NCBI GenBank assembly: GCA_015057115.1
Contig: SVEZ01000009.1
Location: 53,521-117,520 of the forward strand
DNA length: 64,000 nt
Source: Lachnospiraceae bacterium
GTDB lineage: Bacteria > Bacillota > Clostridia > Lachnospirales > Lachnospiraceae
Direction of reading: 5' to 3'
The notes beneath the pieces are model-generated. The model was not told the origin of the DNA. It did no database searches and worked only from the letters and a program-made list of their open reading frames with translations. A program made the position numbers and the translations under genes. The first letter of the stretch is position 1, and every line of letters starts with the position of its first letter. Shown piece after piece: positions 8,773 to 18,084 of this stretch.

Positions 8773-9471
8773 ATGCCAAACATATTACTTTGCGACGATG
8801 AAAAAGACATTGTAAATGCTTTGAAAATCTATCTGTCAGATCCGGATTACCGGATTTTTACTGCTTACAATGGGCAGGAGGCAGTGGATATGATGGAAAA
8901 AGAGGAAATCCATTTAATTCTTTTAGACATCATGATGCCGGTAATGGATGGAATCACGGCAATGGCGAAAATACGAGAGAAAAGCAATATTCCCATTATT
9001 CTTTTGACTGCCAAAAGCGAAGACACGGACAAAATCTTGGGGCTTAATGTGGGCGCGGATGACTATATTACCAAACCCTTTAATCCCATGGAGGTTTCTG
9101 CCAGAGTCCGTTCCCAGTTGAGGCGGTATCTAAGACTGGGGAGTCACGCCACGGAGCCGGAGTGTATCAAGATTGGCGGAATTGAATTAAATGACAAGCG
9201 AAAAGAGGTACTTTTGGACGGGGATGAGGTTTCCTTAACCCCCAAGGAGTATGAAATCTTAAAGCTTCTCATGAATGAACCGGGAAAAGTTTTTTCACCA
9301 AAAGACATTTACAAGGCAGTCTGGAACGCGGATCCGCTGGGGGCAGAGAATACGGTTGCGGTTCATATTCGTCACCTTCGGGAAAAAATCGAGATTGATC
9401 CGGCACAGCCCCGCTATTTACAGGTAGTGTTCGGGCAGGGCTACCGGATTGAGAAAGGACGGGAACGATGA
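8773..9471 (+). CDS. OmpR-family response regulator
   Basis: A 232-residue transcription regulator. The receiver domain (about 1-118) has the acidic pocket ILLCDDEKD, phospho-acceptor Asp52 in ILLDIMMPVMDG, the conserved Thr in ILLTAKSE and Lys in YITKPF. The C-terminal winged helix (about 130-230) has LTPKEYEILKLLMNEPGKVFS and ends VFGQGYRIEK, the OmpR/PhoB signature. GGGAG precedes the start. The gene overlaps the kinase gene by 4 bases (ATGA), so the two are translationally coupled and almost certainly cognate. Confidence 0.95.
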   Translation: MPNILLCDDEKDIVNALKIYLSDPDYRIFTAYNGQEAVDMMEKEEIHLILLDIMMPVMDGITAMAKIREKSNIPIILLTAKSEDTDKILGLNVGADDYITKPFNPMEVSARVRSQLRRYLRLGSHATEPECIKIGGIELNDKRKEVLLDGDEVSLTPKEYEILKLLMNEPGKVFSPKDIYKAVWNADPLGAENTVAVHIRHLREKIEIDPAQPRYLQVVFGQGYRIEKGRER

Positions 9472-11363
9472 AAAACTTTTTATACTCAGTGGCAGGAAAG
9501 ACAATACTGATAATCTTTTGTACTCTGCTGCTGGTTGCCAGCCTTCTGTCATTGGTGGGAGGACTGGCCTGTGTGTCCGCGGATATCTACACAAAGGATG
9601 AAGAGGACGTAGAGGAGCAGTTTCAACAAGACTGGGTCAAGGGAATTGCGCACATTTATCTTCAGGATGTACGGCTTAGAGCAGGACGGGCAACACCGGA
9701 AATCATGAAAACAAATAGCGATGCAATCATTGCGGTTTTTGCCTGGAATGAGGAAACGAACGATTATAGTGACTTATGTGCAATGACAGCAGATTACAGG
9801 GAAAATTCAGAAAGCAAGAATGCCAACACTGTATGGCTGGATGGTTATCTCAGTAAAGGAACCCGGTTCCAGATAGAGGCTTACGATAAAACCGGAAGCC
9901 TGAGAACTTCCTTGAAATATCAGGCATTGGCTTTTCGGTATCGTTATGCCCTCTGGTGGATATTTGGTATTTCCGTGCTCCTGTTAATAGCTGCTTTTGT
10001 GACCCTCATGACCGTGTCCGGTAGAAAAACCTGTGGCGGCGAGCTGGTTTGTGGATTAAGCGGAAAAATACCGGTGGATGGCTTGGTTGCCATTGGTATA
10101 TGGATGTTGTTTTTGCTTGATGAAATTACCAATCACAGCGGGCCCTTCATCACACTGGGCCCGGATTCAAGTGGAGAGGTACTGTTTCCGGTGGTGGTAG
10201 TAGGTCTGGTAGGTTGCGGAGTGATTGCTTTCAGCATCCTTACCTGTATGAATATTGCCATTCATTTGAAATTGCGCAACCTGATAAAGACAACGATTAT
10301 TTATCAGGTACTGCACTTGTGTGTGGTTATATTGAAAAAAATGGGTCACGCTCTGGGGACATTTTTTCTGGCAATGCCGCTGGTACCCAAAACGGTAGGA
10401 GTTTTTGCCGGAATCAGCTTGCTGGAAATTATAGGACTAAATATGTTTTTCTATCAGATGGAGCAGGTTATGGTACTGTGGTTTTTGGAAAAGTGCCTGC
10501 TTCTACCACTGGTGGTTTATGTGGCAGTAATGTTGAAACGGTTGCACACTACGGCAAACGCCATGGCCGAAGGTGAGTTAATGGAAAGAACCGATACCAC
10601 CCACATGAAGGGCGTTTTTAAAGAGCACGCGGATTATTTGGGAAGCATTGCAAACGGAATGAACATTGCGGTGCAGGAGCAGGTAAAAAGCGAACGCATG
10701 AAGACAGAGTTGATTACCAACGTGTCGCATGACTTGAAAACGCCGTTGACGTCCATTGTAAATTATGCAGATCTTATTGGAAAAGAAAAGAGTGAGAATA
10801 AAAAAATAGAAGAATACAGTGAAATTTTACTGAAACAGGCGAAAAAATTAAAACGACTCATAGAAGACTTGGTGGAGGTGTCAAAAGCCACCACCGGAAA
10901 TCTGGAAGTAAATCTTGCGCCTTGCAATGCGGCAGTATTTTTAGAGCAGGCCGGAGGGGAGTATCAGGAAAAGCTTAGTAAAGCAAATCTGGAACTGATT
11001 GTAAACAAGCCGGAAATGGAAGTTCCGGTAATGGCAGATGGAAGACGGATGTGGCGGATTTTTGATAACCTGATGAACAATATCTGTAAGTACGCCAAAG
11101 AGGGGACCCGTGTTTACCTGTCATTGGAAAAAGTAGGGGATCAGGCAGTAATCTGTTTTAAGAATACTTCTCGGGCGCAACTTAATATTTCTGCCCAGGA
11201 GTTGATGGAGCGTTTTGTCAGAGGGGAACAGTCACGAACTACCGAGGGAAACGGCTTGGGACTATCCATTGCAAAGAATCTGGCGGAACTGCAAAATGGA
11301 AAATTGGATATAGAAATTGACGGGGATCTGTTTAAGGTAAAATTGTTGATTCCCTGCCGATAG
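9468..11363 (+). CDS. Membrane sensor histidine kinase, partner of the OmpR regulator
   Basis: A 631-residue kinase. One N-terminal membrane segment is followed by an external region of about 120 residues. Then comes a cluster of about five further hydrophobic segments between residues 160 and 370, a linker, and a HisKA box with His421 in NVSHDLKTPLTSIVNYADLI. The HATPase domain ends in GNGLGLSIAKNLAELQNG. The many membrane passes suggest sensing at or within the membrane, as for lipid stress or antimicrobial peptides, but this is inference. It overlaps the regulator by 4 bases and is followed by a terminator, so the pair forms a two-gene operon. Confidence 0.93.
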   Translation: MKNFLYSVAGKTILIIFCTLLLVASLLSLVGGLACVSADIYTKDEEDVEEQFQQDWVKGIAHIYLQDVRLRAGRATPEIMKTNSDAIIAVFAWNEETNDYSDLCAMTADYRENSESKNANTVWLDGYLSKGTRFQIEAYDKTGSLRTSLKYQALAFRYRYALWWIFGISVLLLIAAFVTLMTVSGRKTCGGELVCGLSGKIPVDGLVAIGIWMLFLLDEITNHSGPFITLGPDSSGEVLFPVVVVGLVGCGVIAFSILTCMNIAIHLKLRNLIKTTIIYQVLHLCVVILKKMGHALGTFFLAMPLVPKTVGVFAGISLLEIIGLNMFFYQMEQVMVLWFLEKCLLLPLVVYVAVMLKRLHTTANAMAEGELMERTDTTHMKGVFKEHADYLGSIANGMNIAVQEQVKSERMKTELITNVSHDLKTPLTSIVNYADLIGKEKSENKKIEEYSEILLKQAKKLKRLIEDLVEVSKATTGNLEVNLAPCNAAVFLEQAGGEYQEKLSKANLELIVNKPEMEVPVMADGRRMWRIFDNLMNNICKYAKEGTRVYLSLEKVGDQAVICFKNTSRAQLNISAQELMERFVRGEQSRTTEGNGLGLSIAKNLAELQNGKLDIEIDGDLFKVKLLIPCR

Positions 11364-11368
11364 GGGTG

Positions 11369-11405
11369 AAAGAAGTGGTAGAAATACTGCTTCTTTCTTT
11401 TTTAT
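11369..11405 (+). terminator. Terminator after the two-component operon
   Basis: GAAAGAAG at 11369 pairs with CTTCTTTC at 11391 and runs straight into TTTTTT. Confidence 0.75.
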
Positions 11406-11537
11406 GCAATATAGCACGAAAGATTGTGAATTGTTTTTGAAAAAGAGGTGAATTTGCAGGAAATTCACAGCTTAATCATGAAAAAAAGATACAATATGCA
11501 TGTTAATTAGCACATTTTATAAGACAGGAGGACTAAC

Positions 11538-13589
11538 ATGCGCCGAGGGAAAATTAGTATTAAATTATTAGGAACAATTATTCCGATTATTATTATCGCA
11601 ATGACGGTGTTCACGCTGGTTAGTGCCAGTACGGCAAAAAACATTGTAAACAACCAGATATCCAAAAGAATGGATGCAGAGCTGAATGCCCAGGAAAATG
11701 CTATTGTAAAGTACCTGGACGGGGTATCAACCATGGCCACATCTATTTCCAGAATGGTGGCAAATACCTATCAGAACACGACCATGGAAACCTACGAAGC
11801 CATGCTGGCGGAGCTGATTAATGATAATGATATTGTGCTTGGCAGCGGTCTTTGGTTTGAGCCCTATGCTTATGATGCAAAAGAGCAGTATATGGGACCT
11901 TATGTATACAAAGACGGAAGCAGTGTGGTTACAACCTGGGATTACAGTAATGCAGAGTATGACTACTTTAATCAGGAATATTATACTAATGCGAAGAATT
12001 CCAAAGAGGCGGTTTTTACGGATCCATACTATGATTCTTCTTCCGGAATTGTAATGTCTTCCTGTTCCATGCCTATTTTGGTCAATGGAAACTATATTGG
12101 TTGTGTAACGGTAGATATTAAGCTGGACACCATAACAAATCTCATTGATGAAATCAAGATCGATGAAACCGGTAAAGGTATGATGTTAAGCGCAGCCGGC
12201 GTATATATGGCCGGTGTTGAGGCTGAAAAGATTTCCGATGGAGCATCCATTTTAGAAGACAAGAACACATCGCTTGCGGATGCGGGAAAACTGATGATGG
12301 CCAAGGAAAGTGGAAGCACCACAGCAACCCTGGGCGGCAAAAAGGTAAACCTGTATTTTAATACCATTCCCACAACCGGCTGGAAGATGATTTTGGACAT
12401 AACGCAGACAGAATTAAAGGAACCGATTCAATCCTTGACTCTTCGCCTGGTGGGTATTGCCGTGGTCAGTGTAATTTTGGTTTCCATCATAATTATTTTG
12501 CAGGTGCAGGCAATTGCCAGGGGCATTGCAAGAGTGCAGAAATTTGCGGGTAAACTGGCAAGCGGCGACTTTACCGTGGATCCGATTGCGATTAAATCCA
12601 AGGATGAAGTGGGGGCAATGGGAGATTCCCTGAATGAGATGTTTGGAAGCAACAAAAAGGTTATTCACAGCATTGCAGATCATTCCATTGAAATTGATGA
12701 AGCCAGCAGCCAGCTGCGAAGTGCTGCGGATGAGCTATTAGAACAGGTGGCAGAAATTAAACAGTATATGACAGAAGTAAACGAAGCCATGATGACTTCC
12801 AGTGCCGCTACACAGCAGGTGAATGCCTCCACGGAGGAAGTGCTTTCCAACACAGGCGTTTTAGCAGATGAAACAACCTCCAGTAAGGCGATGGCAAAAG
12901 AAATTCGCAGTCGCGCCGCTGAGGTACAGGACAATAGTAAGAAGGCGTATGAATCTGCGACGGAGTTGGGAAGAAAATTTGAAGTCAATCTGCAGCAGAG
13001 CATTGAAAATGCCAAGGTTGTACAGAGTATCAGTGAGCTTGCCAATGTTATATCTGAAATCGCGGAACAGATTAATCTGCTTTCCCTAAATGCCTCCATT
13101 GAGGCGGCCCGTGCAGGAGAAGCAGGCCGGGGATTTGCAGTAGTTGCGACCGAAATTGGTACTTTGGCGGGAAATACCGGAGAAGCGGTAGGCAAGATTC
13201 AGGAAACAATACATGAGGTTCAGAACGCATTTGACGTTCTTTCCAAAGATGCCAAGGATATGTTGGGCTTCCTGAAGGATAAGGTAACGCCGGATTATCG
13301 ACATTTTGTGGATGTGGCAGAACAGTACGGAAAAGATGCGGAAAGCATCGATGCGTCAGCTTTGCGAATTTCGGAAATGGCAGAAAATATTAAGGGTATT
13401 ATCGGGGAAGTAACGGATGCAATCACCAATATTGCAGAGGCGACCCAGGATACCACAGATGTCAGCAGCAATATTATGGTTGGTATTGAAAGAGTGAATG
13501 AAGACGCTCAAAATGTGGCGGACATGTCCGGCCGACAGCAGGATATTGCTGAAGAACTGAATGTGGTAGTCAGTCAGTTTCATTTATAG
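11538..13589 (+). CDS. Methyl-accepting chemotaxis protein with extracellular Cache-type sensor
   Basis: A 683-residue chemoreceptor. It has a membrane helix near residues 11-32 and a ~250-residue external domain with a double-Cache look (GSGLWFEPYAYDAKEQYMGPYVYKDG, TDPYYDSSSGIVMS, then SAAGVYMAG). A second membrane helix lies near 300-325, then a HAMP region and a coiled-coil signalling domain. The CheA/CheW-contacting hairpin tip is visible in INLLSLNASIEAARAGEAGR followed by GFAVVATEI. AGGAGG lies upstream of the start. It stands alone between two terminators. No motility genes are nearby, and the ligand is unknown. Confidence 0.94.
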   Translation: MRRGKISIKLLGTIIPIIIIAMTVFTLVSASTAKNIVNNQISKRMDAELNAQENAIVKYLDGVSTMATSISRMVANTYQNTTMETYEAMLAELINDNDIVLGSGLWFEPYAYDAKEQYMGPYVYKDGSSVVTTWDYSNAEYDYFNQEYYTNAKNSKEAVFTDPYYDSSSGIVMSSCSMPILVNGNYIGCVTVDIKLDTITNLIDEIKIDETGKGMMLSAAGVYMAGVEAEKISDGASILEDKNTSLADAGKLMMAKESGSTTATLGGKKVNLYFNTIPTTGWKMILDITQTELKEPIQSLTLRLVGIAVVSVILVSIIIILQVQAIARGIARVQKFAGKLASGDFTVDPIAIKSKDEVGAMGDSLNEMFGSNKKVIHSIADHSIEIDEASSQLRSAADELLEQVAEIKQYMTEVNEAMMTSSAATQQVNASTEEVLSNTGVLADETTSSKAMAKEIRSRAAEVQDNSKKAYESATELGRKFEVNLQQSIENAKVVQSISELANVISEIAEQINLLSLNASIEAARAGEAGRGFAVVATEIGTLAGNTGEAVGKIQETIHEVQNAFDVLSKDAKDMLGFLKDKVTPDYRHFVDVAEQYGKDAESIDASALRISEMAENIKGIIGEVTDAITNIAEATQDTTDVSSNIMVGIERVNEDAQNVADMSGRQQDIAEELNVVVSQFHL

Positions 13590-13604
13590 AGTATAAAAAG
13601 GCAA

Positions 13605-13636
13605 GGCTTCCGGAATAGTTTCCCGGGAGCCTTTTT
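13605..13636 (+). terminator. Terminator after the chemoreceptor gene
   Basis: GGCTTCCGG at 13605 pairs with CCGGGAGCC at 13623 (one T-G pair), followed by a TTTTT run. Confidence 0.85.
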
Positions 13637-13767
13637 ACTGCTGAAAAAAGAACATTTTGGTTATTTTTTAGTTTTTACTATTCAATAAGTAGGAATTATG
13701 ATATACTAAATATGCTTCCTGTTTTATACGGTGAAGCAAAAAAGTATATTGAAAAGAGGGAAATGTA

Positions 13768-14658
13768 ATGAACAAGCGAAACAAAAAATTGACTTCCGTT
13801 CTTGCAGCTTTTCTTGCGGTGGTTATGGTTCTTTCCATGGTGCCTGTAAGTCATGCTGAAGCAGCAAGAACACAGAAGCTTACCATTTATGTAGGTGAAG
13901 AAGGAACTTTCATCGGATACGGAAATGTAAGACGGGTTACTTCCAGTAAAAAATCCGTTGTATCTGCCAAAAAGGATTCCAACTATCCTTCTACTGTAAA
14001 ATATGTAGCAAAGAAGGCGGGAAAGGCAACGGTAACCGTAAAGACTGTGAACGAAACCAGAAAGTATATCATCACAGTAAAGAAGTCAAAATTTACCACA
14101 AAAATCAAGTATATGAGACCGGGCTACCTTCTCCTTTCTGTAAAGAATAACACCAAACAGATTTTTGATCATGTGAAGGTTCGTTATACCCTGAAGGATG
14201 AAAATGGAAATACGGTAGTGCAGGATAAGGTAACTGTAGGCTCCCTTATTCCGGGAAAAGAATCCTATACATACATTTATTATTCTTATAACTCATATAC
14301 CGTAGATGCAAGTAAGTGTAAGGCAAAAGTAGTTACACCGTATCACACTTATAGTTACAGCTATAAGAATCGTAGCTCTAAGATAGAAAAAAAGATTTTG
14401 GACAAAGCTTCCACAGACAAAGAGTTGACCTTTAACCTTCGTCTTAAAAACAAAATGTCCAGTGAGAAACTTAGCGGATATGTTTTCATTCTGCTCTATG
14501 ATGACAATGGAAATGTGATTGATGTTATGTCAAGATCCTTTTACTTAAATGAAAAGTCTATGACTACCTGTGCAGTAAACGTTATGAAGGGAAACGGTGT
14601 GGTAATTGATCACTACAAAATCTTAATAAGAGCTTACAGTTCAAAGTTTAGACGGTAA
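13768..14658 (+). CDS. Secreted protein with Ig-like N-terminal domain, unknown function
   Basis: A 296-residue exported protein. A signal peptide (LTSVLAAFLAVVMVLSMVPV, cleavage near SHA or AEA) is followed by a short Lys/Ser-rich beta domain (about 35-105: VRRVTSSKKSVVSAKK, GKATVTVKT). This resembles bacterial Ig-like (BIG2) modules of clostridial surface proteins. The second part (about 110-290) has two halves, each with a segment of the type SVKNNTKQIFDHVKVRYTLKDENGN, reminiscent of FxLYD-like domains; that call is tentative. GAGGG precedes the start, an extended TGATATACT -10 lies at about 13699-13707, and a terminator follows. No catalytic motif was seen. Confidence 0.7.
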   Translation: MNKRNKKLTSVLAAFLAVVMVLSMVPVSHAEAARTQKLTIYVGEEGTFIGYGNVRRVTSSKKSVVSAKKDSNYPSTVKYVAKKAGKATVTVKTVNETRKYIITVKKSKFTTKIKYMRPGYLLLSVKNNTKQIFDHVKVRYTLKDENGNTVVQDKVTVGSLIPGKESYTYIYYSYNSYTVDASKCKAKVVTPYHTYSYSYKNRSSKIEKKILDKASTDKELTFNLRLKNKMSSEKLSGYVFILLYDDNGNVIDVMSRSFYLNEKSMTTCAVNVMKGNGVVIDHYKILIRAYSSKFRR

Positions 14659-14662
14659 AGAG

Positions 14663-14692
14663 AAAAGCTGCCGCAGTGATGCGGCAGCTTTT
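14663..14692. terminator. Strong symmetrical terminator between convergent genes
   Basis: A perfect 12-bp stem (AAAAGCTGCCGC with GCGGCAGCTTTT) with a 6-base loop. The A and T ends allow it to work for the secreted protein gene on the plus strand and for the Rpn-type gene on the minus strand. Confidence 0.85.
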
Positions 14693-14703
14693 CGTATGCT
14701 ATG

Positions 14704-15846
14704 CTACTTTCCTATCATCGCTTTTATGGCGTCAAGTTCGACGCGGAGGGAATCAATAATATCCTGCTGCTGGGTTAACTTCAACTCCTGTTGTTCGATT
14801 TTAGACTCCTGTTGTTCGATTTTAGACTCCTGTTGTTCAATCATCGACTTATGCTGTGTGAGTTCTGTTTTGTATTGAAGTAGCTCTGCCTCGTGCAGTG
14901 TTAGTTCGCATTGCAGGTTGTCACGCTCGGCGTGAAGTTGACGTACCTCGTCCCGTAGCTGGTCTTTTTCTTTCTGCAACTCGTCAATATAAAGGTGAGT
15001 TGAATTGCGATCCATTATGCGTAATGCCTCGGAAAACATAGTAAGCACCTCCTCCGGATGAATCATATAGTTGGCCATTTCTTTGAAAATGGCGGTTAGC
15101 CACGGATAATCCGCTATCGCCTGGGGAACAGAAGAAATGTCTTCTGTCGATAATAGGGTTAGCCAACCATTGAGGGTGTTCCTATCCCTAGTATACGCAG
15201 GTTCTGTAAAAACATCAAGCGCAATAACGTGAAATTCCTGCAACAGATTTAATTTTAAACCACTGTCGAAGGTCACGGCACCGTGATGAATATATTGGCC
15301 GTTTAAATCGGGGTCATGGTAAGCGGCCTTTGAATTTTCGTAAATTACAATGGTATAGACCTTATGAATATCCTGATAACTGAAACTCTTGCCCTTTTTC
15401 GCTTTTATTTTGTTATATTCCCGCATTAGTAAGTCAGAAGAGTAGCAGCTCATGCGACCGTCCGGAAAGCCGGAAGGATATTTCTGAATTTCCACGTTAG
15501 CAAGTGAACCATCATCAAGACGAACTACAATATCCATAATTACCAAGGTTTCCCCGTCAAAAAGAACGTCTTCAGTCGGAAGAATATTTTCAATTGTCAC
15601 ATGTCGTTCTAAGATGGAACTAAGTAAACTTTCCAGGCGGTCAGAGTTGGTATCTGCATGAAATACTTTTTTAAAAAACGGATCATAGGTAAGGGGCAAT
15701 GTTTTCTTCCCAAGCATGAATTGCATCATACGTGGTTGCCAAAACGGTCCCAAGTCCTCAAAGGCTTGCTTTGCATGAGGGTTTTTTGCAAAATAATTTG
15801 TTACTTCTTGTTCGCTCGTAAAAAGCGGATGCCATAATTTTTCCAT
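14704..15846 (-). CDS. Rpn-family PD-(D/E)XK nuclease/putative transposase with coiled-coil tail
   Basis: A 380-residue protein of the recombination-promoting nuclease (Rpn/PDDEXK transposase-like) family. The core shows DPFFKKVFHADTNSDRLESLL, then a PD-(D/E)XK-like site in IMDIVVRLDDGSLANVEIQ, then RMSCYSSDLL and IHKVYTIVIYE. From about residue 290 it becomes a long Gln/Glu-rich coiled coil, with near-identical heptads (IEQQESK) encoded by 21-bp tandem DNA repeats at 14784-14840. GGAGG lies upstream of ATG 15846. E. coli Rpn proteins are nucleases that promote RecA-independent recombination; the role of this single-copy homologue is unknown. Confidence 0.88.
   Translation of the reverse strand: MEKLWHPLFTSEQEVTNYFAKNPHAKQAFEDLGPFWQPRMMQFMLGKKTLPLTYDPFFKKVFHADTNSDRLESLLSSILERHVTIENILPTEDVLFDGETLVIMDIVVRLDDGSLANVEIQKYPSGFPDGRMSCYSSDLLMREYNKIKAKKGKSFSYQDIHKVYTIVIYENSKAAYHDPDLNGQYIHHGAVTFDSGLKLNLLQEFHVIALDVFTEPAYTRDRNTLNGWLTLLSTEDISSVPQAIADYPWLTAIFKEMANYMIHPEEVLTMFSEALRIMDRNSTHLYIDELQKEKDQLRDEVRQLHAERDNLQCELTLHEAELLQYKTELTQHKSMIEQQESKIEQQESKIEQQELKLTQQQDIIDSLRVELDAIKAMIGK
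14784..14840 (-). repeat. 21-bp in-frame tandem repeat in the Rpn gene
   Basis: Two identical 21-bp units (14784-14804 and 14805-14825) and a partial third (14826-14840) encode heptads of the coiled coil. Because 21 bp equals 7 codons, gain or loss of a unit keeps the frame, so length variation between strains is expected. Confidence 0.85.
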
Positions 15847-16053
15847 AAACTTCCTCCATTAATTTTTTAAAATAGTTGGGTGTATGCCTTGACATAGAAA
15901 ACATACAGAAATACATAGAAAATGCGCGAAAGCGCAAACTATATGATTGAGCAAATGCTCGAAAGATACCTAAAACATAACATAGTAGTTGCAAAAAATC
16001 AAGATGAAATGTATATTTCCCTGTTTTTTCATGGATTATACAGAGTACATTCA

Positions 16054-16082
16054 TTGCAATGGCAAAGGAATTATGATAGAAT
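16054..16082 (+). promoter_or_regulatory. Promoter of the cobalamin transcription unit
   Basis: TTGCAA and TAGAAT are separated by 17 bases. Transcription would start near 16089, about 50 bases before the riboswitch core. The leader begins with a small AACCGA/TTCGGTT hairpin near 16092-16113. Confidence 0.5.
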
Positions 16083-16136
16083 AGATTGCGATAACCGATT
16101 GATGTATTCGGTTTAATAATGAATTTCATAAGAAAA

Positions 16137-16340
16137 GTAGCCGGTGCCTGCCGGGGGCATTTCGTCCTACGGAAGGGTAAAAGGGAAACAGGTGCGAAAC
16201 CTGTGCGATCTCGTCACTGTGAAAGGGGAGCAAGACTATAAGATGCCACTGGGGAAACCCGGGAAGGTATAGTCAAGCAAAGAGCCATAAGCCAGGAAAC
16301 CTGCCGGTTATGATAGTACAGGGGAAAGCCCGGATCACGA
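16137..16340 (+). ncRNA. Cobalamin riboswitch (adenosylcobalamin-type)
   Basis: The conserved landmarks of cobalamin riboswitches are present in order: AAAAGGGAAACAGGTGCGAA near 16178, then CCTGTGCGATCTCGTCACTG, GATGCCACTGGGGAAACCCG near 16241, and the B12 box-like AGCCATAAGCCAGGAAACCT near 16282. The element lies directly upstream of a terminator hairpin and the cobalamin genes. Effector binding should therefore turn down the whole ~20-kb unit by premature termination. The exact 5' and 3' edges are estimates. Confidence 0.93.
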
Positions 16341-16402
16341 GGAATTGGTCGTACTGATGGATAAGCCTGTGAAAATCAGAGCTTTTATCGTTATGCCAAT
16401 TG

Positions 16403-16438
16403 CTCCGTTTTTCGTGAAAGGAAAACGGGGTTTTCTTT
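16403..16438 (+). terminator. Riboswitch-controlled terminator (expression platform)
   Basis: CTCCGTTTT at 16403 pairs with AAAACGGGG at 16422, followed by TTTTCTTTT. It lies between the cobalamin aptamer and the first gene, in the position of a ligand-dependent terminator. The alternative antiterminator pairing was not worked out. Confidence 0.75.
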
Positions 16439-16482
16439 TGCTGTTTTATCTCTTATGAAGAAAAGAAAAGGAGAGATACAAA

Positions 16483-18075
16483 ATGAAAAGAAGAACACTT
16501 GCACTTTTGTTAGCATGTGTCTTAGTAGCCGGCGGAGTAGCAGGCTGCGGTGACAAGAAGCAGGATGCAAAGGAAACCAAAGAGGAGAGCACTCAGACCG
16601 ATCAGGAAAAGGCAGACGAGGTAGCAAAGCTTATTGATGCCATTTACGTACAGGAAAGAACCGATGAGACCGACGCACAGTGCGAGGCTGCAAAGAAAGC
16701 GTGGGATGCCTTGACAGATGCACAGAAAGAATTGGTAGAAGGTGAATTTGCAGATCCGGACTACTTTGGAAGAGATACCGGTGATGCATCCAAGGATGAT
16801 CCTTTAAATGCAGATGAGATTGGCGATAACGAAATTTTAGTAGTAAGCTTCGGTACTTCCTTTAATGATAGCCGTGCTCAGGATATCGGTGGAATTGAAA
16901 AAGCAATTGCAGAAGCTAATCCGGATTGGGCAGTTCGCCGTGCTTTTACTGCACAGATTATTATTAACCACGTACAGGCAAGAGACGGTGAGAAGATCGA
17001 CAACATGGATCAGGCATTAGAGCGCGCTGTGGCTAACGGTGTTAAGAACCTGGTTATTCAGCCAACTCACTTAATGCATGGTGCAGAGTATGATGAACTT
17101 TGCGATGTAGTTTCCAAATACGAAGACAAGTTTGAAACCGTAACTGTTTCCGAACCGTTATTGGGACAGGTTGGAAAAGACGGAGAAGACATTAACACAG
17201 ATAAAGAAAATGTAGCAAAAGCAATTACTGCAGAAGCAGTAGCAACCGCTGGTTTTGACAGCCTTGATGCTGCAAAAGAAGATGGAACCGCATTTGTATT
17301 TATGGGACACGGAACCGCTCATTCTGCAAAAGTAAGCTATACTCAGATGGCTGCTCAGATGAAAGCGTTGAAATATGAGAACGTATTTATCGGAACCGTA
17401 GAAGGTGAACCGGAAGAAACCGCTTGCGAAAACATTATTGAAGCTGTTAAGAGTGCAGGCTACAAGAAAGTTGTACTTCGTCCGTTAATGGTAGTTGCCG
17501 GTGACCATGCCAACAACGATATGGCCGGTGACGAAGAAGATTCCTGGAAGAGCATGTTTGAAGCATCCAAGGCATTTGACAGTGTGGATTGTCAGATTGC
17601 AGGACTTGGCGGAATCGCTGATGTTCAGGAAATCTATGTTGCACATTTAAAGGATGCCATGAAGAACTTAAAGGCGGCAGGCTCCGGAAACAGCGGGCTT
17701 TCCTCCACATTAAAAGAGGGAACCTACTCGGCAAAATTCAATACTGACAGCAGTATGTTTCATGTAAACGAAGCATGCAACGGCCTTGGAACCTTGGACG
17801 TAACCAAAGATGGCATGACTATTCATATCAGCCTGGTATCTAAGAAAATTGTGAAACTGTTCTTAGGAACTGCAGAAGATGCAGCAAAAGACGGTGCAAA
17901 AGTAATCGAACCAACTAACGATGAGGTAAAATATGACGATGGCACTACTGAGGAAGTTTACGGTTTTGACGTACCGGTTGCTGCCATTGGTGAAGAGTTT
18001 GACCTTGCTATTCTGGGCGAAAAAGGAACCTGGTACGATCACAAGGTTAGCGTAACCGATCCTGAGGAAAAATAG
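16483..18075 (+). CDS. cbiK: Exported CbiK-like cobalt chelatase lipoprotein with extra C-terminal domain
   Basis: A 530-residue lipoprotein. The signal peptide ends in a lipobox (GVAG before Cys22) and is followed by a polar linker. Residues about 110-400 form a CbiK-type sirohydrochlorin cobaltochelatase domain (ILVVSFGTSFNDSRAQDI, QPTHLMHGAEYDE, FVFMGHGTAHS). The His residues in PTHLMHG and GHGTAH correspond to the metal-binding histidines of CbiK. From about 405 an extra beta-rich domain follows that resembles the next gene product. A chelatase outside the membrane cannot easily serve cytosolic ring synthesis, so it may bind or deliver metal or tetrapyrrole to the adjacent importer. It is the first gene behind the riboswitch. 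Confidence 0.88.
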   Translation: MKRRTLALLLACVLVAGGVAGCGDKKQDAKETKEESTQTDQEKADEVAKLIDAIYVQERTDETDAQCEAAKKAWDALTDAQKELVEGEFADPDYFGRDTGDASKDDPLNADEIGDNEILVVSFGTSFNDSRAQDIGGIEKAIAEANPDWAVRRAFTAQIIINHVQARDGEKIDNMDQALERAVANGVKNLVIQPTHLMHGAEYDELCDVVSKYEDKFETVTVSEPLLGQVGKDGEDINTDKENVAKAITAEAVATAGFDSLDAAKEDGTAFVFMGHGTAHSAKVSYTQMAAQMKALKYENVFIGTVEGEPEETACENIIEAVKSAGYKKVVLRPLMVVAGDHANNDMAGDEEDSWKSMFEASKAFDSVDCQIAGLGGIADVQEIYVAHLKDAMKNLKAAGSGNSGLSSTLKEGTYSAKFNTDSSMFHVNEACNGLGTLDVTKDGMTIHISLVSKKIVKLFLGTAEDAAKDGAKVIEPTNDEVKYDDGTTEEVYGFDVPVAAIGEEFDLAILGEKGTWYDHKVSVTDPEEK

Positions 18076-18084
18076 GATTAAAGT

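Noticed and set aside
15922..16116. 64-codon plus-strand frame upstream of the cobalamin riboswitch
   Set aside because: It overlaps the predicted promoter of the cobalamin unit, has no ribosome binding site and resembles no family.
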